From the NCBI GenBank assembly GCA_030018795.1, contig JASEHA010000116.1, forward strand, positions 1 to 7,136: a stretch of 7,136 bases of DNA. Reading direction: 5' to 3'. Source of the stretch: a bacterium (GTDB lineage: Bacteria; UBA9089; CG2-30-40-21). Both the position numbers and the translations under genes were made by a program. Shown here piece by piece: positions 1-5,742 of this stretch (positions are counted from its first letter, which is position 1; each line of letters begins with the position of its first letter). The notes below the pieces were generated by a model. The model saw nothing but the letters and a program-made list of their open reading frames with translations. It ran no database searches and was not told the origin of the DNA.

Positions 1-1
1 T

Positions 2-18
2 GGTGGGCATTGCCCACC
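2..18. repeat. Small perfect hairpin repeat at the window edge
   Basis: GGTGGGC (2-8) and GCCCACC (12-18) are perfect complements around a 3-base loop. It lies about 60 bases past the stop of the minus-strand operon. There is no T-tract on either side, so it does not look like an intrinsic terminator. From memory, short G/C-rich hairpins of this type recur many times in some environmental bacterial genomes; a multi-copy status cannot be shown from one copy here. Confidence 0.55.
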
Positions 19-77
19 CTACCCTGAAGATTAAGTGTCACGAGGTACTAGTGCCTGGTGCTCTGGTGCACTAATTT
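19..77. other. 3' flank of the minus-strand operon, with a weak hairpin
   Basis: No gene is seen. TAGTGC (49-54) and GCACTA (68-73) form a 6-bp stem around a 13-base loop that contains two CTGGTG copies (55-60 and 63-68). On the minus strand this hairpin begins 4 bases past the stop codon of the sigma-like gene. It could mark the 3' end of the transcript, but no run of U follows it, so a terminator call is not justified. Confidence 0.3.
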
Positions 78-590
78 TTAGTCCTTAAGCCTTTTGGTAA
101 ACTTGCTGCCAATATTCTCCTTGATCTTCAATACTCGCACATGAGAGATATTCAGCATCTTGCCAATATCCCTTAAGGTATATCCTTGAGCAAGCAATTC
201 AGACACCTCTTGTTCCCTTCGAGTCAATTCCTTATTTTTCATCTGCTGGATAAAAAGGGCATCATCCACCCTTACATCAAAGGGTGCTGTTTGGGCAGGG
301 ATAATGTCTTCTAATGTATTACCCTCATCATCCAATGGTTCATTAAGGCTGATATGCTTTACATGTTCAGTATGTCGGCGCAGATAATTTTTTAGATGGA
401 AATAGCAGCCACCCCTGATATAGGCATCATTCTTCCCCTTAAATTCACCACGAAGCCACCCTTCCCAGAGACGATAAAGCATCTCCTGATAAAGGTCATC
501 ATGTCCAATAACCCGGGATGGGATAGCCACCTTGTTTGATAATCGCTTCAAATATGGTGAAAATTTTTTAACTAATTCTGTGAATTCCAC
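78..590 (-). CDS. Small sigma-70-family-like RNA polymerase factor or HTH regulator
   Basis: The 170-residue protein resembles a short sigma-70-family factor, which would direct RNA polymerase to particular promoters in the cytoplasm. Residues about 5-75 resemble sigma region 2: an acidic DDLYQEMLYRLWEGW stretch (31-45) is followed by AYIRGGCYFHLKNYLRR (56-72). A linker with SLNEPLDDEGNTLEDII (81-97) is typical of what follows region 2 in such factors. Residues 121-165 form a region-4-type helix-turn-helix (LTRREQEVSELLAQGYTLRDIGKML), also similar to LuxR-type DNA-binding domains. Region 1.1 and a full region 3 are absent. The start is GTG (588-590), five bases after an AGGGG ribosome-binding site; the stop is TAA. 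It lies 41 bp after rnd and probably shares its transcript. No anti-sigma gene is visible. The fold assignment is fairly secure, but the target promoters are unknown, and a phage-type or non-sigma regulator remains possible. Confidence 0.75.
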   Translation of the reverse strand: MEFTELVKKFSPYLKRLSNKVAIPSRVIGHDDLYQEMLYRLWEGWLRGEFKGKNDAYIRGGCYFHLKNYLRRHTEHVKHISLNEPLDDEGNTLEDIIPAQTAPFDVRVDDALFIQQMKNKELTRREQEVSELLAQGYTLRDIGKMLNISHVRVLKIKENIGSKFTKRLKD

Positions 591-595
591 TTTTT

Positions 596-600
596 CCCCT
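596..600 (-). promoter_or_regulatory. Ribosome-binding site supporting the GTG start of the sigma-like gene
   Basis: On the minus strand AGGGG is followed by five A residues and then GTG at 590-588. The site and its spacing favour this GTG as the start; the next in-frame ATG would fall inside the region-2-like domain. Confidence 0.5.
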
Positions 601-616
601 AATTCTCCATCTGACC

Positions 617-637
617 GCTAACGGCTAAAAGCTAACT
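617..637. repeat. Three degenerate GCTAACN heptamers at the rnd / sigma-like junction
   Basis: Units start at 617 (GCTAACG), 624 (GCTAAAA) and 631 (GCTAACT), an exact 7-base period. The CTA at 632-634 in the last unit is the rnd stop codon (TAG) read on the minus strand. The same heptamer family occurs at the mfd-rnd junction (1821-1848). Confidence 0.6.
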
Positions 638-1786
638 GCCTACACCTTGCAGCACCTCCAGCATCTCTTGACCGTATTCCTTCAATTTCCACGCTCCCAA
701 ATTACTTGCTGCTGCAAGTGATTCTATTGTCTGCGGGTTTTCTCTTGCTGCGGCAAATAAGGCATCGTTTGGCACAATGATATCTGTATCAACCCCGCGA
801 GCAATAGCAAGCTTTCTGCGCCAGTCTTTTAATCTGGCAACACGCATCCGTGCCTTGATATCAAACGGCAATTGACCAGATGATGGCAAGGATGGCGGCA
901 TTGTCTGCGGCATTGCGTGTCCACGATCAATCGCATCCAAGATTGCCTGTCCGTAGCATTGCACTATATGATGAGAAACACCATGAATGAGCAAAAGCTC
1001 TTGCGTTGTCCGAGGTTGTATTGTTGCAATAAAAACCATGGTATGTTCAGACATTACCTTGAATGCTGGACGATTCTTCTTGCGAGCCTGTTTGTCACGG
1101 AAACGGAACAATTCACGTAAAACCCCCAGGCTAACTTGATCCATGTCCTTTGCCCCTTTGATCTTCCAGTAGGCATCATGATTAAAACACCTTGCAGTAG
1201 ATTGAATACGCGATAGTCTATCAAATTCCTCATAGGCTTCTTCCAAACGTCCCAGCCTGACAAGTTCGTTTATCTGCAAATTACGCAGAGCAATCAGGTG
1301 GTGTGTGTCCTTGCTTGCGTAATCAATCTGTTCAGCAGTAAGCGGTCGATGCCCCCAGTTTGTACGCTGCATCTTCTTATTCAATACGATGCCAAAGCGT
1401 TCCTGCAAAATATTCCCAAGCCCTGTATTCTTCCAACCCAGAATGCGTGCTGTAGCCATTGTATCAAAAATATTATTGAACTCGAATTGATAGTCTCGCC
1501 TTAAGCAAAGGATATCATACTGGACTGCATGAAATATTTTCTCAACCCTTTCGTCTGCAAAAATTGTCCCAAGCAGAGCAATCCCATTTGTATCAGACAA
1601 TGCCAGTGGATCAATAATGTAATCCATCCCCAGCGTTGAGATCTGCAGCAAACACACCTTTCCGAAATACGAAAAAAGGCTGTCTGATTCTGTATCCACA
1701 GCAATGATTGTCTCGCCTTCTATGCGTTTCAGCAACATCTCAATCTCTGCGGGTGTTGATACCCATGTTATTGTATTGGTTAACAT
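632..1786 (-). CDS. rnd: Ribonuclease D (3'-5' exoribonuclease)
   Basis: RNase D trims the 3' ends of tRNA precursors and other small RNAs in the cytoplasm, one nucleotide at a time, using two metal ions. The 384-residue protein shows the full DEDDy set: Exo I with D31 and E33 (AVDTESD), Exo II with D91 (HAVQYDI), and Exo III with Y156 and D160 (DYASKDTHHL). Two HRDC-like helical domains follow at about 214-290 and 315-380, joined by a proline-rich linker near 292-308. This matches the length and order of E. coli RNase D (about 375 residues). The ATG start follows AAGGAG by five bases; the stop is TAG. It lies 42 bp downstream of mfd and 41 bp upstream of the sigma-like gene, all on one strand, so co-transcription is likely. 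No damage is seen. Some bacteria carry related DEDDy-HRDC proteins of less defined substrate. Confidence 0.93.
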   Translation of the reverse strand: MLTNTITWVSTPAEIEMLLKRIEGETIIAVDTESDSLFSYFGKVCLLQISTLGMDYIIDPLALSDTNGIALLGTIFADERVEKIFHAVQYDILCLRRDYQFEFNNIFDTMATARILGWKNTGLGNILQERFGIVLNKKMQRTNWGHRPLTAEQIDYASKDTHHLIALRNLQINELVRLGRLEEAYEEFDRLSRIQSTARCFNHDAYWKIKGAKDMDQVSLGVLRELFRFRDKQARKKNRPAFKVMSEHTMVFIATIQPRTTQELLLIHGVSHHIVQCYGQAILDAIDRGHAMPQTMPPSLPSSGQLPFDIKARMRVARLKDWRRKLAIARGVDTDIIVPNDALFAAARENPQTIESLAAASNLGAWKLKEYGQEMLEVLQGVGS

Positions 1787-1791
1787 CTATT

Positions 1792-1797
1792 CTCCTT
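1792..1797 (-). promoter_or_regulatory. Ribosome-binding site of rnd
   Basis: On the minus strand AAGGAG is followed by a 5-base spacer and the rnd ATG (1786-1784). It lies just after the intercistronic hairpin at 1801-1832, so folding of that hairpin leaves the site exposed. Confidence 0.65.
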
Positions 1798-1800
1798 ACT

Positions 1801-1832
1801 TTAGCCGTTAGATCAAATCTGCTAACAGCTAA
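1801..1832 (-). repeat. Intercistronic hairpin spanning the mfd stop codon
   Basis: In the minus-strand transcript TTAGCTGTTAG (complement of 1822-1832) pairs with CTAACGGCTAA (complement of 1801-1811) over 11 pairs, one of them G-U. The loop is 10 bases (1812-1821). The mfd stop codon (1829-1831) lies in the upstream arm. No U-run follows, so it is not a standard terminator; it could protect or help process the mRNA between mfd and rnd. The arms are made of the heptamer repeat in opposite orientations. Confidence 0.5.
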
Positions 1833-1848
1833 CAGCTAACAGCTAATC
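1821..1848. repeat. Tandem GCTAACA heptamer repeat at the 3' end of mfd
   Basis: Three perfect GCTAACA units (1821-1827, 1828-1834, 1835-1841) are followed by a fourth, degenerate GCTAATC (1842-1848). Read on the minus strand, the repeat encodes the last residues of Mfd (LAVSC) and its TAG stop. Because 7 is not a multiple of 3, each unit shifts the frame, and a TAG soon falls in frame. Confidence 0.75.
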
Positions 1849-4800
1849 GATTCAGCACCTTCTCCAACAAAGCCATCCCCTTTTCCTCATCCTCCCACTT
1901 AAGGACAAGGCGATTGGTGGAGGAAGCATCCCTGTCATGAGATTGGGTAAACCGTATCTTATCCGGAAAAAGACTGACTATCTCAACAACCTTTGGGGCA
2001 AGCTCAAGTAACTCAGGCAGGTCAAGGCAGACATTCCCCTTAGCCTCGACAGATGCCCCTGCTGTCTTACGGAATGCAGGTGATTCTGTATTCTTCATGA
2101 TGTACTCTGCATTATGCTGGTGTGTCTTTACATCCTCAAAGGAGATTGATGGAATTTGAGCCATGGATGCCAGCATACGGATATTCATCAGGTTTAACAG
2201 CCTTTTAACCGGGTCAGGATACTTGCCAAACCTGTCAATCAACTCTTCATTGACCTCATTGATTTTCTCTTTCAGGTGAACTGAGGCAAGTCGTTTATAC
2301 ATACGAAACCTTTCTTGTGAAGACTGGATGTAATCTTCAGGAATATAGGCTTCATACGGAAGGGTTATCTTTGTATGCACCTCTTTCTTTATTGGTGTCC
2401 CCTTTAACCTGCATATGCCCTCTTCCAACATATGGCAATACATCTCAAACCCTATGGATACCACATTCCCATGTTGTTCTGCGCCAAGTAAATTCCCTGC
2501 TCCACGATTTTCCATATCACGCATGGCAAGATTAAACCCACTGCCAAGCGAAGAGAATTCTACCATAGCCTTTAATCGGTCATAGCTATCTGAAGAGGGC
2601 TGTATCCCTGGCTGATGAAGGAGATAGGCATAAGCCTTGTGTTTTGCCCGGCCAACCCTGCCACGAAGCTGATAGAGTTGTGCCAGCCCAAATCTATGAG
2701 CATTGTTAATGATAATGGTGTTTACATTAGGCATATCCAGCCCTGATTCAATAATGGCTGAAGCAAGCAGGATATCAAACCTTTTCTCCATAAAGTCAAG
2801 GATAACCCTTTCAAGCTCTTTCTCATCCATCTGCCCATGGGCAGCAATAATCCGTGACTCGGGGACGATTTTATTTAATTGTTCAAGTATCCAGGGAATG
2901 CTCTTAACCTGATTATGGACAAAAAACACCTGCCCACCCCTGTCCATCTCCCTTAAAACAGCCTCCCTGATTACCTCTGGACTGAAGGGGGTAATAATTG
3001 TCTTGATAGGCAATCTGCCCGGGGGCGGCGTGTGAATGATGCTTATATCCTTAAGACCGCATAATGAGAAATGCAGTGTGCGAGGGATAGGGGTTGCGGT
3101 CAGGGTAAGCACATCAACCAATTTTCGGTATGACTTCATCCTTTCCTTATGCTTTACCCCAAACTTATGCTCTTCATCAATAATCACCAGTCCCATGTTT
3201 GCAAAGGAAACATCCTTTTGAAGAAGGCGATGGGTACCAATAACAATATCTACCTTGCCGTTTGATAGGTCAGAGATAATCTCTTTTTGTTCCTTTGGCT
3301 GCTTGAATCGGCTTAACATCTGGATATTAACCGGAAATCCGATAAATCGTTCGATAAAGGTAGAGTAATGCTGAAAGGCAAGGATGGTTGTTGGCACCAG
3401 CACAGCCACCTGCTTGCCATCCATAACCGCCTTAAAGGCAGCACGAATTGCCACCTCAGTCTTCCCATAGCCGACATCTCCGCAAACAAGCCTGTCCATA
3501 GGAACAGGGCTTTCCATATCCTTTTTTATCTCTTCAATAGCTCGAATCTGATCCGGTGTCTCTTCATACACAAAACCTGACTCAAACTCATATTGCCAGG
3601 TGGTATCACTTGAGAAAACATGCCCGGGCAAGGCTTTTCTGGCAGCATATATCTCTACCAGCTCCTTTGCCATGGACTCAATCGCTTTTTGCACCTTTTC
3701 TTTGGTGCGTTTCCAGCCTTTATCATGAAGACGGCATATCTGTGGCTGGGAATCCTTGTCACCAATATACTTATGTATCAGCCCAAGCTGGTCAATAGGG
3801 ACATAAAGCCTGTCTCCTTGAGCATATTCAATAAGCAGAAAGTCCCGATTTTTTCCCTCTACCATGGTTGTGGTTATTCCCAGATATTTGCCAATACCAT
3901 GGTGAATGTGGACAACAAAATCATCGGTGTTTAGCTCCATAAAGCTTTCAATAGGAACATTCTTAGTAAGCCGGCTGAATTTTCTTCGATGTAATATGCC
4001 AAGCTTTCCAAATATCTCCTTATCACTCATGAGCAATAAACGAAGCTCCGGAATATCAAACCCGCAGATGATGGAAGAGACAACAATAAAGATGCCTGAT
4101 CCTATCCTTGATTCAAGACCGTCAAGCACCCCTTCAAGCCCATGCTCCTTTAATAATTCCTTTAGCCGCTGAGCCTGTCCCTGATAATTGACGGAAAGAA
4201 CAATGGTATATCCATTTTCTACGTATTCATTAAGTTTTTGCATCAAAGGCTCGATCTTGCCGCCAAAACTGGGTGATGGAAATGTAGGGATAAGACATGC
4301 CTTATCACTATCATTACCTGAATCAAGATACAGCATCTGCTGATGATGCAGAATATCCTCGATTTTAAGCATTATTTGGTCAGGTGGAGGCAGCATTTGC
4401 CCCTTGCACGCCTCTTGATAAAGGGATTCTGTTTCACTCTTCAGCCTTATGAATTCCTGCTCTATGGTTGTTTTGTCATCAATAATGATGAGACAATTCT
4501 TTGGCAGATAATCAAATATGCTTGAGGTCTTATCGGCTACTTCCTGTCTGGGAAATATCTCAACCTCGTTTAAGAATGCAATGGAGCGTTGGGTATCTGG
4601 ATCAAACTGACGAATAGATTCAATGGTATCGCCAAAGAACTCTATTCTTACTGGATACTCAGCAGATATGGGGAAAACATCCACTATCCCGCCGCGGCAG
4701 GAAAAATCTCCCCTATCGCAAGTCATAGCAACCCTTTCATAACCAATCAGAACAAGATCCTCAAGCAGGGTATCCCTGGAAAGTGTATCATTAGTTGAAA

Positions 4801-5275
4801 CCTTAATGGTAAGAATATCCTTTGGACTTGATATACGGTAAAGAATTGCTGACAGCGAGGTAACAAGGACAATCTTTTCACCCTTATTGAGCCTTTCCAG
4901 AATAGCAAACCTCTGTCCAATAAGCTCATCAGACGGCGGGTTTTCCTCATATGGCAAGACCTCAAGGGAGGGGAAATAATCCATTGCCAGACGTGTTGCT
5001 CCACTCGAGCTATCCGGACAAAAAGCCTGCAAATCCTCATATAACTGCTCAGCCTCATAAATCCTTGGATTGATGATCAATACAGATTTATTCCATTGTT
5101 TAAAAAATTCTGCCAGCAGATATGCCCTGGATGACCCGAATAGCCCAGAGATACTGACCCCTGCTCCAGAAGAGAAAGCCTTTTCAAGATGATGATAATT
5201 ATTCAGGTTTTTGAGTAGTGGTAATAGCGGTGCTAATATCATTCTGATAAGAAATGATACTACATTGATGAGCAT
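1829..5275 (-). CDS. mfd: Transcription-repair coupling factor Mfd
   Basis: Mfd is an ATP-driven DNA translocase that removes RNA polymerase stalled at lesions and recruits UvrA for excision repair. Visible in the 1148-residue frame: UvrB-like N-terminal modules (about 30-260), an RNA-polymerase-interacting CarD-like domain (about 448-515, VVHIHHGIGKYLG), and an SF2 helicase core with Walker A GDVGYGKTE (599-607), motif Ia VLVPTT (625-630), DEEH (700-703), TLTATPIPRT (724-733) and QLRGRVGR (869-876). Then come a RecG-type TRG motif (about 905-936) and a C-terminal D7 domain (about 970-1140). All key motifs are intact. The frame opens at ATG 5275, and coordinates give this longest form, but a promoter (5254-5282) overlaps that start, so ATG 5242 (MILAPLLPLL, 1137 residues) is the more likely start. 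Neither ATG has a clear ribosome-binding site. D7 seems to hold about 30 extra residues (1050-1080), and the last residues come from a heptamer repeat. Confidence 0.97.
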   Translation of the reverse strand: MLINVVSFLIRMILAPLLPLLKNLNNYHHLEKAFSSGAGVSISGLFGSSRAYLLAEFFKQWNKSVLIINPRIYEAEQLYEDLQAFCPDSSSGATRLAMDYFPSLEVLPYEENPPSDELIGQRFAILERLNKGEKIVLVTSLSAILYRISSPKDILTIKVSTNDTLSRDTLLEDLVLIGYERVAMTCDRGDFSCRGGIVDVFPISAEYPVRIEFFGDTIESIRQFDPDTQRSIAFLNEVEIFPRQEVADKTSSIFDYLPKNCLIIIDDKTTIEQEFIRLKSETESLYQEACKGQMLPPPDQIMLKIEDILHHQQMLYLDSGNDSDKACLIPTFPSPSFGGKIEPLMQKLNEYVENGYTIVLSVNYQGQAQRLKELLKEHGLEGVLDGLESRIGSGIFIVVSSIICGFDIPELRLLLMSDKEIFGKLGILHRRKFSRLTKNVPIESFMELNTDDFVVHIHHGIGKYLGITTTMVEGKNRDFLLIEYAQGDRLYVPIDQLGLIHKYIGDKDSQPQICRLHDKGWKRTKEKVQKAIESMAKELVEIYAARKALPGHVFSSDTTWQYEFESGFVYEETPDQIRAIEEIKKDMESPVPMDRLVCGDVGYGKTEVAIRAAFKAVMDGKQVAVLVPTTILAFQHYSTFIERFIGFPVNIQMLSRFKQPKEQKEIISDLSNGKVDIVIGTHRLLQKDVSFANMGLVIIDEEHKFGVKHKERMKSYRKLVDVLTLTATPIPRTLHFSLCGLKDISIIHTPPPGRLPIKTIITPFSPEVIREAVLREMDRGGQVFFVHNQVKSIPWILEQLNKIVPESRIIAAHGQMDEKELERVILDFMEKRFDILLASAIIESGLDMPNVNTIIINNAHRFGLAQLYQLRGRVGRAKHKAYAYLLHQPGIQPSSDSYDRLKAMVEFSSLGSGFNLAMRDMENRGAGNLLGAEQHGNVVSIGFEMYCHMLEEGICRLKGTPIKKEVHTKITLPYEAYIPEDYIQSSQERFRMYKRLASVHLKEKINEVNEELIDRFGKYPDPVKRLLNLMNIRMLASMAQIPSISFEDVKTHQHNAEYIMKNTESPAFRKTAGASVEAKGNVCLDLPELLELAPKVVEIVSLFPDKIRFTQSHDRDASSTNRLVLKWEDEEKGMALLEKVLNRLAVSC

Positions 5276-5282
5276 TTGTCAA
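5254..5282 (-). promoter_or_regulatory. Near-consensus sigma-70 promoter for the mfd operon
   Basis: On the minus strand a perfect -35 TTGACA (5282-5277) is followed by a 17-base spacer and the -10 TATCAT (5259-5254), which matches TATAAT at five of six bases. Transcription would begin near 5247, downstream of the first possible mfd ATG (5275) and about five bases before the in-frame ATG at 5242. This implies a nearly leaderless mfd message. Control by the housekeeping sigma factor is inferred from the consensus match. Confidence 0.65.
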
Positions 5283-5396
5283 GAGATTAATTTATGAACA
5301 TAAGCAATTCTCATTATGACAGACTTGTATCACTCGATGTTCAAGTTTTTTCTGGCTCATAGGAATCGCCTTCTGCCCAGGCACCAGACACCCCCG

Positions 5397-5420
5397 CAGC
5401 TACATGTATTCTTGTGGCTG
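5397..5420. repeat. Hairpin in the extra segment of the left arm
   Basis: CAGCTACA (5397-5404) pairs with TGTGGCTG (5413-5420) over eight positions, one a G-T wobble, around an 8-base loop. It lies in the part of the left arm that has no counterpart in the right arm. Confidence 0.4.
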
Positions 5421-5433
5421 CAACCTGCCAGAG

Positions 5434-5505
5434 ACAGAAGGTCTGCTGCCAACAGAAGGTCTGCTGCCAGTGCTACCTCTGCCAGAGGTGCTACCCTGAA
5501 ATCGG
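5434..5505. repeat. 18-bp tandem repeats in the left arm of the palindromic element
   Basis: ACAGAAGGTCTGCTGCCA occurs twice in a row without change (5434-5451, 5452-5469). The next two 18-base blocks share GTGCTACC at their starts (5470 and 5488), so the period continues while the sequence differs. CCTCTG-C-CAGAGG (5476-5488) is a small palindrome within this tract. The short plus-strand open frame here gives only a repetitive Arg/Ser/Ala peptide and is not considered a gene. Confidence 0.65.
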
Positions 5506-5579
5506 CAAGTAAATAGGGTAGGTGTAGCCTAAGATTCTATCTTGGTTGTAATTAGCGATATTTCATGCTGATAAAAATA

Positions 5580-5596
5580 CCAACATAGAATGTTGG
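5580..5596. repeat. CCAACAT/ATGTTGG hairpin near the centre of the element
   Basis: CCAACAT (5580-5586) and ATGTTGG (5590-5596) pair perfectly around AGA. Next to it, CTACAATCT (5598-5606) and AGATTGTAG (5634-5642) form another 9-bp inverted pair. Such GTTGGGCTACAATC-type motifs resemble interspersed repeats seen in environmental bacterial genomes, from memory. Confidence 0.5.
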
Positions 5597-5728
5597 GCTA
5601 CAATCTTAACCTATTGTTTGCCTTAGGCATTTTAGATTGTAGGCACTTGCCGATTTCAGGGCTACCTCCTTGTGGTCGCTTCTGTAACCAATATCGCAGG
5701 TTGAAAAAACTTGAACATCGAGTAATAC

Positions 5729-5734
5729 AAGGAG
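5729..5734 (+). promoter_or_regulatory. Ribosome-binding site of the permease gene
   Basis: AAGGAG lies 8 bases before ATG 5743 and decides that start over the upstream part of the open frame, which runs back to 5590 without similarity to the family. Its first bases overlap the outer end of the inverted-repeat element (5731). I see no convincing promoter between the element and this site. Confidence 0.65.
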
Positions 5735-5742
5735 AAATCGTT

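Larger units (their letters stand above)
5324..5731. repeat. Long interrupted inverted-repeat element (MITE-like) between mfd and the permease
   Basis: This fills most of the 467-base gap between mfd and the permease; I see no gene in it. The outer arms 5324-5352 and 5703-5731 are inverted copies matching at 28 of 29 bases (21 in a row). Further inverted matches lie inside in the same order: CAACCTGC 5421-5428 with 5696-5703, ACAGAAG 5434-5440 with 5679-5685, a perfect 17-bp match 5494-5510 with 5645-5661, and an imperfect match of about 40 bp, 5514-5552 with 5572-5613. The left arm is longer, carrying about 68 extra bases (5353-5421) and an 18-bp tandem repeat. No transposase and no clear target duplication are visible. 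It may be a non-autonomous mobile element, or two inverted copies of an interspersed repeat. Confidence 0.7.

Noticed and set aside
5434..5505. CRISPR-like array suggested by evenly spaced repeats.
   Set aside because: The 18-bp units are directly adjacent with no spacers, and there are no cas genes.
5316..5516. 66-residue plus-strand open frame with Arg/Ser/Ala repeats.
   Set aside because: It lies wholly in the inverted-repeat element, its repetitive peptide comes from the 18-bp tandem repeat, and no ribosome-binding site precedes it.
5701..5729. Plus-strand promoter TTGAAA plus AATACA before the permease.
   Set aside because: The -10 match is poor (three of six), and it would place the transcription start at or beyond the ribosome-binding site at 5729-5734.
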